Assembly: GCF_003610255.1 (NCBI RefSeq)
Contig: NZ_RAPS01000001.1
Span: 4,340,001-4,404,000 of the forward strand
DNA length: 64,000 bases
Direction: 5' to 3'
Origin: Streptomyces sp. TLI_171
GTDB lineage: Bacteria; Actinomycetota; Actinomycetes; Streptomycetales; Streptomycetaceae
The notes under the pieces were generated by a model. That model worked only from the letters and a program-made list of their open reading frames with translations, was not told where the DNA came from and did no database searches. Positions within the stretch are counted from its first letter, which is position 1, and each line of letters opens with the position of its first letter. The translations under genes were made by a program, and so were the position numbers. Shown here piece by piece: positions 8,662 through 17,966 of this stretch.

Positions 8662-8848
8662 AATCCCATCCTGCCCGAGAAACGCACGCCGTACGAGTGA
8701 TTGCCGAACCGACGGCGCGCCCCCGCCCGTGGCCCCGGACTGTGCTCCACCGTCGACCGGCGGGTAGCCTGCACTACGCGCGTGCCCGGCCTGCGCAGGG
8801 GGTGGCCGACCGGGGCGGCGCGGCCCGGCCGCGGAGCGGCCCCGGGTC

Positions 8849-8857
8849 TAGCAGAAT
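8849..8857 (+). promoter_or_regulatory. Probable promoter of the DUF3027 gene
   Basis: TAGCAGAAT (8849-8857) is the best -10 element in the 315-bp gap 8662-8976. It would give a leader of about 110 nt. Nothing else, such as a riboswitch or small gene, was recognised in the gap. Confidence 0.35.
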
Positions 8858-8976
8858 GGATCGGCCCCGCTCGCGCGGCGGTCGTTCCGGAGACGTGGCA
8901 GCAACATCCGGTGCGAGCCCGCCCGACGGGTTGCCTCGGGACCGCAGGATGACAGGACTGGGAGAGAACCGACGCC

Positions 8977-9870
8977 GTGAGTGCTGCGATGCGAAGCCGT
9001 ACCCCTGACCGGCTCTGTGCAGAGGCGGTCGACCTCGCCCGCCAGGCAGTCGTGGACAGCGTCGGAGAGGCCGCGGTCGGCCCCCACGTGAAGGCGAGCG
9101 CGGACGCCGAGCGCGTCGTCACCCACACCTTCGAGTGCCTCGACCCCGCGTACCGCGGCTGGCACTGGGCGGTCACCGTGGCCCGCGCCCCCCGCGCCAA
9201 GAACGTCACGCTCGACGAGGTGGCCCTGCTGCCCGGCCCCGGCTCGGTGCTCGCGCCCCAGTGGGTCCCGTGGAGCGAGCGCCTGCGGCCGGGCGACCTC
9301 GGCCCCGGCGACCTGCTCCCCACCGGCGCCGACGACCTGCGCCTGGAGCCCGGCTGGACCGGCGAGGACGAGCCCGCCCCCAACTCGGTGCTCGCCGAGG
9401 CCGCCGAGGAAGAGCTCGTGGTCACCGACCCCGGGATCCAGCCGCCGCCGGCCCGCGCCGAGATCGGCTCGGTCGCCGAGGAGCTCGGACTCGGCCGCCA
9501 GCGCGTGCTCTCCCGGATCGGCCTGCACCAGGCCGCCGAACGCTGGGAGACCGCGTACGGCCCGCAGACGCCGATGGCCCAGTCCGCACCGGCCTCCTGC
9601 TCCACCTGCGGCTTCCTGGTCCCGATCGGCGGCTCGCTCGGCCAGGCGTTCGGCGTCTGCGGCAACGAGTTCGGCCCCGCCGACGGCCAGGTCGTCTCCC
9701 TCGCCTACGGCTGCGGCGCCCACTCCGAGGCCGCCGTGCTCCCGGCCCCGCCCGTCCCCAGCGAACTGATCCTCGACGAGACCGTCGTCGAACCCCTCCA
9801 CATCCACGCCGACCGCACCTCCGGGTCGGTCGAGCCCGACGCCCCCACCGAGGAGCTCGGCCACTCCTGA
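8977..9870 (+). CDS. DUF3027 family protein
   Basis: A 297-residue cytoplasmic protein of the actinobacterial DUF3027 family. Visible: 'LDPAYRGWHWAVTVARAP' in the N-terminal half, and a Cys-rich C-terminal half with CSTCG, VCGNEF and YGCGAHSE, a four-cysteine-plus-His arrangement that may bind zinc. Function unknown. The GTG at 8977 has GGGAGAGAA upstream. It is followed after 96 bp by the sacsin-like ATPase gene on the same strand; the two are usually neighbours in streptomycetes, but a possible -10 element (CAGAAT near 9919) suggests the second gene also has its own promoter. Confidence 0.9.
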   Translation: MSAAMRSRTPDRLCAEAVDLARQAVVDSVGEAAVGPHVKASADAERVVTHTFECLDPAYRGWHWAVTVARAPRAKNVTLDEVALLPGPGSVLAPQWVPWSERLRPGDLGPGDLLPTGADDLRLEPGWTGEDEPAPNSVLAEAAEEELVVTDPGIQPPPARAEIGSVAEELGLGRQRVLSRIGLHQAAERWETAYGPQTPMAQSAPASCSTCGFLVPIGGSLGQAFGVCGNEFGPADGQVVSLAYGCGAHSEAAVLPAPPVPSELILDETVVEPLHIHADRTSGSVEPDAPTEELGHS

Positions 9871-9966
9871 GCGCGGACCGCGCCCCGCCCGGGCGTCCGC
9901 CCCGCGTCCGCGCGCCCTGGCAGAATGCCGACTCGTACGCAGACCACGCGAAGGGCGGCTCGGCAC

Positions 9967-12900
9967 GTGGAGTCTCGGATCATCGGCAGCGCGGCGTCCC
10001 CCGAGGAGTCGGACGTCTTCGACACGGCCCGGCTGCGGCGCACCGTGCTGGAGGCGTGGACGGCGGCGCCCGCCCGGTTCCGGGAGGACGCGAACGCCGA
10101 GGAGGAGCTCGCGCTCGGCGGGTACCGGGACCGGCTGATCGTCGAGCTCGCGCAGAACGCCGCGGACGCGGCGGCCCGTGCCGGGGTGACGGGCCGGCTG
10201 CGACTGACCCTGCGGGACGGGGTGCTGGCGGCCGCGAACACCGGGGCCCCGCTGGACGCGGCCGCGGTGGAGTCGCTGTCCACGCTCCGGGCCTCCGCCA
10301 AGCGGGCGGACGAGCGGCCGGTGGTGGGCCGTTTCGGCGTCGGGTTCGCGGCGGTGCTCGCGGTCAGCGACGAGCCCGCGGTGCTCAGCCACACCGGCGG
10401 GGTGCGCTGGTCGCTCGCCGAGGCCCGCGCGCAGGTGGCCGGGATCCCGGAGCTGGGCGAGGAACTGACCCGCCGTGAGGGCCACGTCCCGGTGCTGCGG
10501 GTGCCGTTCGCGGCCGAGGGCAGCGCCCCGGAGGGCTACGACACGGTGGTGGTGCTGCCGCTGCGGGACGCCGCGGCCGCGGACCTGACCCGCCGTCTGC
10601 TCGCCGAGATCGACGACGCGCTGCTGCTGACCCTGCCGGGCCTGGCCGAGGTGGTCGTGGAGAGCGCCGAGGGCGCCCGCACCCTCACCCGCACCGACAA
10701 CCCGCCGCGCCCCGAGCAGCTGCCGACCGTGACCGTCACCGACGGGGAGCTGAGCACCACCTGGCAGACCGTCAGCGCGTCCGGGACGGCCGCCGCCGAG
10801 CTGCTGGCGGACCGGACCACCGAGGAGCGCGCCCGGCCGTACTGGTCGCTGACCTGGGCGGTCCCGGTCGGCGAGCAAGGGCACCCGCAGCGGCCGCGCA
10901 CCGCCGCCGTGGTGCACGCGCCGACGCCCAGCGACGAGCCGATGGGCGTGCCCGCGCTGCTGATCGCCTCCTACCCGCTGGACCCGACCCGCCGGCACGT
11001 CGCGCCGGGCCCGCTGACCGACTTCCTGACCGAGCGGGCCGCCGACGCGTACGCCGACCTGCTGCGCGCCCGCGGCGCGGACGCGCACTCGCTGGGCCTG
11101 GTGCCGGGGCCGCTCGGGCAGGGCGCGCTCGACAACGCGCTGCGCACGGCGATCCTGGAGCGCCTGCCCGCGACCCCGTTCCTGCCGCACCCGCGCGGCA
11201 CCGAGGAGGGCACGCCGGCGCTGCGCCCGCGCGACGCGGTGCTGCTGGAGGGCGCGGACCACTCGGTGGTGGAGGCGCTCGCCCCGATCTTCCCCGGCCT
11301 GCTCCCGGCGGGCCTGGAGCGCCGGACCGAGCTGCGCACGCTGGGCGTGCGGCGCGTTCCGCTGGCCGAGATCGTCGACCAGCTCGGCGGCCTGGAGCGG
11401 GACCCGGCCTGGTGGCGCGGCCTGTACGCGGCGCTGGCCGGCGCCGACCCGGAGGCGCTCGGCGCGCTGCCCGTGCCGCTCGCCGACGGCCGCACCGTGA
11501 CCGGCCCGCGCCGGGTCCTGCTGCCCTCCGACCCGGCCGACTGGGCCGGCTACGAGGGCTACCCGGAGGCGCTGGCCGAGGCCCTGGACCTGCTCGACCT
11601 GCGGCTGGCCCACCCCGACGCCGCCCACCCGCTGCTGGCCAAGCTCGGCGCCGCCACCGCCACCCCCGCGGGCGTGCTGGACACGCCCGAGGTGCGGGCC
11701 GCCGTGGCCCGTTCGCTGGAGCTCGGCGAGGACGACTTCGACGCCGCCGTGGACCTCGCCGACGCGGTGCTCGCCCTGGTCAAGGCCGCCGCGCCGGCCC
11801 CCGGAGAGCACCCGTGGCTGGCCCGGCTGGCCCTGCCCGACGACGAGGGCGAACTCGCCCGCGCGGGTGAACTGCTGCTCCCCGAAAGCCCGTTGGCCCA
11901 CCTGGCTGGCGAGGACGACGCCGCGTTCGTGGACGAGGACCTGCTGGAGCGCTGGGGCCCCGAGGTGCTGGCCGCGGCCGGCGCGCTCACCACCTTCACC
12001 CTGGTCCGCGCCGAGGACGTGGTGCTCGACCCGGACGACCTGGAGCGCCTCGACCCGACCGTCCCCGCCGACCGCGCCGCGGGCGGCACCCCGACCGGCC
12101 TGATCGACGAGGCCCCCGACGGCCTGGCCGACTGGTGCGAGGACGCCCTCGAATCCCTGCACGCCGACGACGCCGCCGAGTTGGGCGTCCCGCCGGTCGC
12201 CGCCGAGCTGCTGGCCGTCCGCGACCTCGACCTGGTCGCCGACGACGCCTGGCCCGAGGCACTGGCCCTGCTGTCCCGGCCGCCCTACCGGGACGCGGTG
12301 GTGACGCCGGTGCGCACCCTGCTGCCCGACGGCACCTACACCGACCTGCCCTCGTACACCGCCTGGTGGCTGCGCGACCACCCCGTACTGGACGGCCGCG
12401 AACCGGCCGGCCTGCGCGCGGCCGGGGCCGACCCGCTGCTGCGCGGCCTGTACGACGAGGCCCGCACCGGCCTCGACCCGCAGTTCCTGCACGCGCTCGG
12501 CGTCCGCACCACCCTGAACGCGCTGCTCGCCGAACCGCACGGCCCCGAGGAGCTGATCGACCGGCTGACGGACCCGCTCTCCGAGGTGACCCACCGCCAA
12601 CTGCACGGCATCTACAGCCTGCTGGCCGCCCTCCCGGCCGATCGGGTGGAGCCCCTGGACGTGGTCCGGGCGTTGGCCCCGCTGGACGGCGAGAGCGGCC
12701 GCCGGGACGACCGCACCGTGATCGTCGACGCCTCCGCCGCGGTCGTCGCCGACGCCCCGGACCTGGTCGAACTCCTGCACGACCACCCGGTGCTGCCGGT
12801 CCACCCGGTGCTCGCCACCGCGCTCGCCGAGCGGCTGCACGTCTCGCTCGCCAGCGAGGTGGCCGGCGGCCGGGTGCTCTCCGAGGGCGCCTTGCACCGC

Positions 12901-13254
12901 ACCCCCGCCGTGGTCCGCGAACTCCTCCCCGGCTGCCCCGCCGTCTACGAGGAGCACGAGGAACTCCTGGTGGTCGGCCCCGACGGCGAGGAGGCCCACG
13001 TCGACTGGCGCTGGGACACCGCCGCCACCGCCCCCGAACTGCCCTACGACCCGGAGGAGGCCGAAGCGGCCGACGAGGACGACGAGTTCGACGTCCCGCC
13101 GGTCCCGGGCCTGCTGCACGCGGCCACCCCCGAGGGCCTGGCCGCCGGCCTCGCCTGGTCCGTCAACCAGTGGCACCGCCGCTTCGAGATCCTGGCCGCG
13201 CTCGCCGAGCCCGACCGGGCCTACGAACTCCTGGCGGCCCGCGACTACGAGTGA
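9967..13254 (+). CDS. Sacsin/Hsp90-type N-terminal ATP-binding domain protein
   Basis: A very large cytoplasmic protein (1,095 residues from the GTG at 9967). The first 200 residues carry a GHKL ATPase: N-box 'ELAQNAADAAARA', 'LAAANTGAPLD', and lid/G2 'GRFGVGFAAVLAV'. The remaining 850 residues are Leu/Asp/Glu-rich with repeated segments like those of sacsin-type chaperones; an acidic stretch (EEAEAADEDDEFD) is near the C terminus. Role is probably chaperone-like or nucleoprotein remodelling, inferred only from the fold. An ATG at 9925 lies in frame, but it overlaps a CAGAAT -10 element, so the downstream GTG is preferred. Its last 10 bp overlap the convergent ctpE-like gene. Confidence 0.85.
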   Translation: MESRIIGSAASPEESDVFDTARLRRTVLEAWTAAPARFREDANAEEELALGGYRDRLIVELAQNAADAAARAGVTGRLRLTLRDGVLAAANTGAPLDAAAVESLSTLRASAKRADERPVVGRFGVGFAAVLAVSDEPAVLSHTGGVRWSLAEARAQVAGIPELGEELTRREGHVPVLRVPFAAEGSAPEGYDTVVVLPLRDAAAADLTRRLLAEIDDALLLTLPGLAEVVVESAEGARTLTRTDNPPRPEQLPTVTVTDGELSTTWQTVSASGTAAAELLADRTTEERARPYWSLTWAVPVGEQGHPQRPRTAAVVHAPTPSDEPMGVPALLIASYPLDPTRRHVAPGPLTDFLTERAADAYADLLRARGADAHSLGLVPGPLGQGALDNALRTAILERLPATPFLPHPRGTEEGTPALRPRDAVLLEGADHSVVEALAPIFPGLLPAGLERRTELRTLGVRRVPLAEIVDQLGGLERDPAWWRGLYAALAGADPEALGALPVPLADGRTVTGPRRVLLPSDPADWAGYEGYPEALAEALDLLDLRLAHPDAAHPLLAKLGAATATPAGVLDTPEVRAAVARSLELGEDDFDAAVDLADAVLALVKAAAPAPGEHPWLARLALPDDEGELARAGELLLPESPLAHLAGEDDAAFVDEDLLERWGPEVLAAAGALTTFTLVRAEDVVLDPDDLERLDPTVPADRAAGGTPTGLIDEAPDGLADWCEDALESLHADDAAELGVPPVAAELLAVRDLDLVADDAWPEALALLSRPPYRDAVVTPVRTLLPDGTYTDLPSYTAWWLRDHPVLDGREPAGLRAAGADPLLRGLYDEARTGLDPQFLHALGVRTTLNALLAEPHGPEELIDRLTDPLSEVTHRQLHGIYSLLAALPADRVEPLDVVRALAPLDGESGRRDDRTVIVDASAAVVADAPDLVELLHDHPVLPVHPVLATALAERLHVSLASEVAGGRVLSEGALHRTPAVVRELLPGCPAVYEEHEELLVVGPDGEEAHVDWRWDTAATAPELPYDPEEAEAADEDDEFDVPPVPGLLHAATPEGLAAGLAWSVNQWHRRFEILAALAEPDRAYELLAARDYE

Positions 13255-15713
13255 GCGCCGGCGCCGTCCGGCGCGTCCGCGGGCTGCCGCTCGACGAACA
13301 CCCGTGAGGTGATCTCCAGCAGGCAGCCCGCCCCGCAGGCGACCACCACACCCGTCAACGGGTCGCGCCAGCCCACCAGTTGGAGCTGGAAGAAGTCCGA
13401 CAGCCAGGGCACCACCAGCACCAGCGCGAAGGCGCCGGACATCGCGCCGATCAGCAGCAGCCGCCACCAGGTGTACGGGCGGGCGACGATCGCCAGCACC
13501 CAGATCGCGCAGATGAACAGCGTCAGGGTGGCGACCGAGGTGTCCGCCTTCAGGGTGCTCTCCCGGTCGCCGCGGGCCAGCGCGTAGGCCAGGAAGGTGG
13601 CGGTGCCGCAGATCACCCCGCCCGGGACCGCCAGCCGCAGCACCCGCCGGACGAAGCCGGTCCTGGCCCGCTCGTTGTTCGGCGCGAGGGCGAGGAAGAA
13701 CGCCGGGATGCCGATGGTCAGCGAGGAGAGCACCGTCGAGTGCCGCGGCAGGAACGGGTACGGCACCCGGGTGAACACCACCAGCAGCGCCAGCAGCACC
13801 GAGTACACGGTCTTCACCAGGAACAGCCCCGCCACCCGCTCGATGTTGCCGATCACCCGCCGGCCCTCGGCGACCACCGACGGCAGGGTGGCGAACCGGT
13901 CGTCGAGCAGCACGATCTGCGCGACCGCCCGGGTGGCGTCCGACCCGGTGCCCATCGCCACGCCGATGTCCGCGTCCTTCAGCGCCAGCACGTCGTTGAC
14001 GCCGTCGCCGGTCATCGCCACCGTGTGGCCCCTGGACTGCAGCGCCCCGACCAGTGCCCGCTTCTGCTGCGGGGTGACCCGCCCGAACACGGCGGTCCGG
14101 TCGGCGGCCTCGGCCAGCTGCTCCGCGTCGGTCGGCAGGTTCCGGGCGTCGGTCGCGGTCTCCGCGCCCGGCAGGCCCAGGTGCGCGGCGACCGCGCCGA
14201 CCGAGACGGCGCTGTCGCCGGAGATCACCTTGGCCCGGACGTCCTGCGAGCGGAAGTAGCGCAGGGTGTCCGCGGCGTCCTCGCGCAGCCGCTGCTGCAG
14301 CACCACCAGGGCGAGCGGCTCCAACTGCGCGGCCGGATCCGGATCGTCCAGCGACAGCGGACTGCGGCCCAGCAGCAGCACCCGCAGGCCCTTCGCGCCC
14401 AGCTCGTCCACCTCGGCGAGCGCCCCGTGCCCGGCCGGCAGCAGCACGTCCGGCGCGCCGAGCAGCCAGCTGCCCTCTTCGCCGCCCGGCTCCAGCAGCT
14501 GGACGCCGGACCACTTGCGGGCGGAGGAGAACGGGATCGCCTCCAGCACCCGCCAGCGGCCGTCCGGCGGCGGCCCGTACGCGTCGATCACCGCCCGCAT
14601 GCTCGGGTTCGGACGGGTGTCGGCGGCGCCGATCGCGCCCAGCGCCTCGGCCAGGTACGCCTTGTCGCCGCGCGGCGCCCCGTCCCCGTCGGCCAGCGGG
14701 CGCAGGTCGACCAGGTCCATGCCGCCCTCGGTCAGGGTGCCGGTCTTGTCCAGGCAGACGGTGTCGACCCGGGCCAGGCCCTCGATCGCGGGCAGCTCCT
14801 GCACCAGGCACTGCTTGCGGCCCAGCCGGATCACGCCGATCGCGAAGGCCACCGAGGTGAGCAGCACCAGCCCCTCCGGGACCATCGGCACGATGCCGGC
14901 CACCATCCGGCGGACCGCCTCCTTCCAGTCGTTCCGCTCCACCGCGAGCTGACTGATGATCAGCCCCAGCGCGGTCGGGACCAGCAGGTAGGTGATGAAC
15001 CGCAGGATCTGGTCGATGCCGGAGCGCAGCTCGGACTTGACCAGGGTGAACTTGCTGGCTTCCTCGGCCAGCCTGGCCGCGTACGCCTCCCGGCCGACCT
15101 TGGTGGCCGTGAACGCACCCGCCCCGGCCACCACGAAGGAACCGGACATCACCTGGTCGCCCGGCCGCTTGAGCACCGGGTCCGGCTCGCCGGTCAGCAG
15201 CGACTCGTCGATCTCCAGCCCGTCCGCCTCGGTGACGGCGCCGTCCACCACGACCTTGTCGCCGGTGCCGAGCAGCACGGTGTCGTCCAGCACGATCTCC
15301 GAGGTGCCGACCTGCGCGGCGGCCCCGTCCCGGCGCACCTGCGGGCGGGCCTCGCCAACCAGCGCGAGGCTGTCCAGGGTCTTCTTGGCGCGCATCTCCT
15401 GGACGATGCCGATCGCCGTGTTCGCGACGATGACCAGCCCGAACAGGCCGTCCTGGAGCGGGCCGACCACCAGGATGATGCCGAACATCACCCCGATGAT
15501 CGCGTTGAACCGGGTGAACACGTTGGCCCGGACGATCTCCCGCACCGACCGGCTGGACCGCACCGGGACGTCGTTCACCTGCCCGCGCGCGACCCGCTCG
15601 GCGACCTCCGCCGCGCTCAGCCCGGGCTGGTACGCGCCGCCCGCGCCGGTCGGATGCGAACCGGGGCCGAGCTCGGGGCCGGGGGCAGCCGTGCCTTCCG
15701 CGGGGTGCGTCAT
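13245..15713 (-). CDS. CtpE-like cation-transporting P-type ATPase
   Basis: An 822-residue P-type ATPase. Actuator loop 'DESLLTGEPDP', membrane motif 'MVPEGLVLLTS', phosphorylation site D322-K-T-G-T-L-T, and hinge 'TGDGVNDVLALKDADIGVAMG' are all present. The PEGL motif and absence of a heavy-metal-binding domain or CPC motif place it with mycobacterial CtpE, which takes up calcium, rather than with copper or zinc pumps; the ion is therefore inferred. Ten membrane helices, four of them after the catalytic core. TAGAGT lies seven bases before the ATG at 15713, a leaderless start. The 3' end overlaps the sacsin-like gene by 10 bp tail to tail. Confidence 0.92.
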   Translation of the reverse strand: MTHPAEGTAAPGPELGPGSHPTGAGGAYQPGLSAAEVAERVARGQVNDVPVRSSRSVREIVRANVFTRFNAIIGVMFGIILVVGPLQDGLFGLVIVANTAIGIVQEMRAKKTLDSLALVGEARPQVRRDGAAAQVGTSEIVLDDTVLLGTGDKVVVDGAVTEADGLEIDESLLTGEPDPVLKRPGDQVMSGSFVVAGAGAFTATKVGREAYAARLAEEASKFTLVKSELRSGIDQILRFITYLLVPTALGLIISQLAVERNDWKEAVRRMVAGIVPMVPEGLVLLTSVAFAIGVIRLGRKQCLVQELPAIEGLARVDTVCLDKTGTLTEGGMDLVDLRPLADGDGAPRGDKAYLAEALGAIGAADTRPNPSMRAVIDAYGPPPDGRWRVLEAIPFSSARKWSGVQLLEPGGEEGSWLLGAPDVLLPAGHGALAEVDELGAKGLRVLLLGRSPLSLDDPDPAAQLEPLALVVLQQRLREDAADTLRYFRSQDVRAKVISGDSAVSVGAVAAHLGLPGAETATDARNLPTDAEQLAEAADRTAVFGRVTPQQKRALVGALQSRGHTVAMTGDGVNDVLALKDADIGVAMGTGSDATRAVAQIVLLDDRFATLPSVVAEGRRVIGNIERVAGLFLVKTVYSVLLALLVVFTRVPYPFLPRHSTVLSSLTIGIPAFFLALAPNNERARTGFVRRVLRLAVPGGVICGTATFLAYALARGDRESTLKADTSVATLTLFICAIWVLAIVARPYTWWRLLLIGAMSGAFALVLVVPWLSDFFQLQLVGWRDPLTGVVVACGAGCLLEITSRVFVERQPADAPDGAGAHS

Positions 15714-15803
15714 GGCACCGACTCTAAGTGGGCGATTTGCCCGGTGCGCCCCACCTTGGTCCGATTCCGGCCGGACGGGTGGTCAGGAGCGGCTGACGGG
15801 GGC

Positions 15804-16082
15804 TCAGCCCTCGTCGGCGGCCTCGGCGCCCGCCGCCTCCGCGGCGCGGGCACGGCGGATCGCGGCCCGGCGGGCCGTGCAGTACTTCAGGCCGATCAGC
15901 CCGAGCAGGCCGCCGGACAGGCAGACCCACGGCCAGGTGCCGTGGCCGTGATCGGACAGCCGGCCCTGGAACGGCAGCAGCACCACGAAGCCGACGAACC
16001 ACAGCACCGTGCCGGTGCCGACGATGGCGACGTCGTTCCCCTCGATGGCCGGGGGAGCGGGGCGCAGTGCGGTCTTGGGCAT
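15804..16082 (-). CDS. DUF2530 small membrane protein
   Basis: A 92-residue protein with two membrane segments ('VAIVGTGTVLWFVGFVVLLPF' and 'WVCLSGGLLGLIGLKYC') and a basic C-terminal tail ending in an Ala/Glu run; matches DUF2530. TACGCT is placed seven bases before the ATG at 16082, so the message is probably leaderless. It is divergent from the NCS2 permease, a pairing seen widely in streptomycetes. No function known. Confidence 0.85.
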   Translation of the reverse strand: MPKTALRPAPPAIEGNDVAIVGTGTVLWFVGFVVLLPFQGRLSDHGHGTWPWVCLSGGLLGLIGLKYCTARRAAIRRARAAEAAGAEAADEG

Positions 16083-16267
16083 GGGACCTAGCGTACGGGG
16101 CGGGCCCGGCGGGCCGGGAGAGGCGGCCTGTCTTTCGGGTTCGATCGCACATGACCGTAATGGCCTTGTTCTACGCGCGAAGATGGCGCGTGCACGACCG
16201 GAATCGTCATACTGAAACTCCCCCCACCCTTGCCTCCCCCGGCCTCTCCTGATCGAGGACCCCCGAC

Positions 16268-17731
16268 ATGTCTCCGCAGGCCCAGTCGACCGCCGCGTCG
16301 CCCGAGCCCTCCCAGAGCGCGCCGCAGCCCCCGTCCGGCGCCCTGGACCGCTTCTTCAAGATCTCCGAGCGCGGCTCCTCGCTGCCCCGCGAGATCCGCG
16401 GTGGTGTCGCCACCTTCTTCACGATGGCGTACATCCTGGTGCTCAACCCGATCATCCTGGCCTCGGCCACGGACATGAACGGCACCCACCTCAACAGCGG
16501 TCAGCTGGTCACCGCGACCGCCCTCACCGCCGGACTCACCACCCTGCTGATGGGCGTCATCGGCAACGTCCCGATCGGCCTGGCCGCGGGCCTCGGCGTC
16601 AACACCATCGTGGCGCTCCAACTCGCCCCCCAGATGACCTGGCCCGACGCCATGGGCATGGTCGTGCTGGCCGGCTTCGCGATCATGCTGCTGGTCGCCA
16701 CCGGCCTGCGCGAGCGGGTCATGAGCGCCGTCCCGCTCGGCCTGCGCAAGGCCATCGCCATCGGCATCGGCCTGTTCATCACCCTGGTCGGCCTGGTCGA
16801 CTCCGGTTTCGTCACCCGCATCCCGGACGCCGCCCACACCACCGTCCCGCTGCAGCTCGGCCTCGGCGGCCACCTGCACGGCTGGCCCGTGCTGATCTTC
16901 ATCCTCGGGCTGCTGCTCACCATGGCCCTGGTGGTCCGCAAGGTGCCCGGCGCGATCCTGATCTCCATCGCCGTGATGACCGGCATCGCCGTGCTCATCC
17001 AGCAGGCCGTCGGCCTGTCCGGCGAAGCCTGGGGCCTCACCGTCCCCACCTGGCCCGGCAACCCGGTCGCCGGCCCCGACTTCGGCCTGGTCGGCCACTT
17101 CAGCCTGTTCGGCGGCTTCTCCCACGTCAGCGTGCTGACCGGGATCCTGTTCGTCTTCACCGTGCTGATGAGCTGCTTCTTCGACGCGATGGGCACCATC
17201 CTCGGCGTCGCCGACGAGGCCCACCTGCTCGACGAGAAGGGCGACCTCCCCGGGATCAACAAGATCCTGATGGTCGACGGCATCGCCACCGCCGCGGGCG
17301 GTGCGACCTCCTCCTCCGCCAACACCTGCTTCGTCGAGTCCACCGCCGGCGTCGGCGAGGGCGCCCGCACCGGCTTCGCCTCGCTGGTCACCGGCGCGCT
17401 CTTCCTGCTCGCGCTCTTCCTCACCCCCCTCGCGACCATGGTCCCCGCCCAGGCCGCGACCCCCGCCCTGGTCACCGTCGGCTTCCTGATCCTGGCGAAC
17501 TCCATCAAGGAGATCGACTGGTCCGACTACACCATCGCGATGCCGGCCTTCCTCACCATCGTGATGATGCCGTTCACCTACTCCATCACCAACGGCATCG
17601 GCTTCGGCTTCATCTCCTTCTGCGTCCTGCGCCTGGTCGCCGGCCGCGGCCGCACCGTCCCGATCGCGATGTACTGCGTGGCCGCCGTCTTCGCCTTCTA
17701 CTACCTGATGCCGGCCCTCGGCCTGCTCTGA
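16268..17731 (+). CDS. NCS2 family purine permease (PbuG/AzgA type)
   Basis: A 487-residue inner-membrane nucleobase:cation symporter. Signature 'GGVATFFTMAYILVLNP' in the first helix, 'GLAAGLGVNTIVA', 'GTILGVADEAHLLDEKG' and 'TSSSANTCFVESTAGVGEGARTG' define the AzgA-like branch that carries adenine, guanine or hypoxanthine. Twelve or more membrane helices; the first 35 residues are polar and Gln/Pro-rich. The upstream 185 bp is shared with divergent DUF2530; no purine riboswitch is visible. A strong hairpin follows the stop. Confidence 0.92.
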   Translation: MSPQAQSTAASPEPSQSAPQPPSGALDRFFKISERGSSLPREIRGGVATFFTMAYILVLNPIILASATDMNGTHLNSGQLVTATALTAGLTTLLMGVIGNVPIGLAAGLGVNTIVALQLAPQMTWPDAMGMVVLAGFAIMLLVATGLRERVMSAVPLGLRKAIAIGIGLFITLVGLVDSGFVTRIPDAAHTTVPLQLGLGGHLHGWPVLIFILGLLLTMALVVRKVPGAILISIAVMTGIAVLIQQAVGLSGEAWGLTVPTWPGNPVAGPDFGLVGHFSLFGGFSHVSVLTGILFVFTVLMSCFFDAMGTILGVADEAHLLDEKGDLPGINKILMVDGIATAAGGATSSSANTCFVESTAGVGEGARTGFASLVTGALFLLALFLTPLATMVPAQAATPALVTVGFLILANSIKEIDWSDYTIAMPAFLTIVMMPFTYSITNGIGFGFISFCVLRLVAGRGRTVPIAMYCVAAVFAFYYLMPALGLL

Positions 17732-17746
17732 CGCCGCACCGCGCCA

Positions 17747-17785
17747 CGACGGCCCTCCCCCGCGCGCCGCGGGGGAGGGCCGTCG
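17747..17785 (+). terminator. Hairpin terminator after the NCS2 gene
   Basis: A perfect 18-bp inverted repeat (17747-17764 and 17768-17785) with a 3-nt loop, 16 bp after the stop codon. There is no T-tract, as usual for streptomycete terminators. Confidence 0.75.
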
Positions 17786-17966
17786 TGTCCGGCCCGAGAC
17801 GGAGGCACTGCTCCGCGACGGCGCGCGCCCTGCCCCCCGGACGCGGAGAAAACGGGAGGTGGGGGAGGGGAGGGGCGGGTTAGCGTGGGCGGGTCCTCGG
17901 GCGGCTGTCTACCGCTCTTGTTCGTGGCGCGAGCAACGCGTCCGCAACCCAGGGAGTTGCTTCGGC

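Noticed and set aside
8848..14811. A 1,987-codon open frame on the minus strand
   Set aside because: It runs antisense to the DUF3027 and sacsin-like genes and through the P-type ATPase in another frame. Composition is Arg/Gly/Ala-rich without domains; it is a shadow of GC-rich coding DNA.
17786..17966. T-box or attenuator before the archaeal-type AspRS gene
   Set aside because: No T-box sequence (AGGGTGG-type) with terminator/antiterminator was seen; only a purine-rich leader with a ribosome site.
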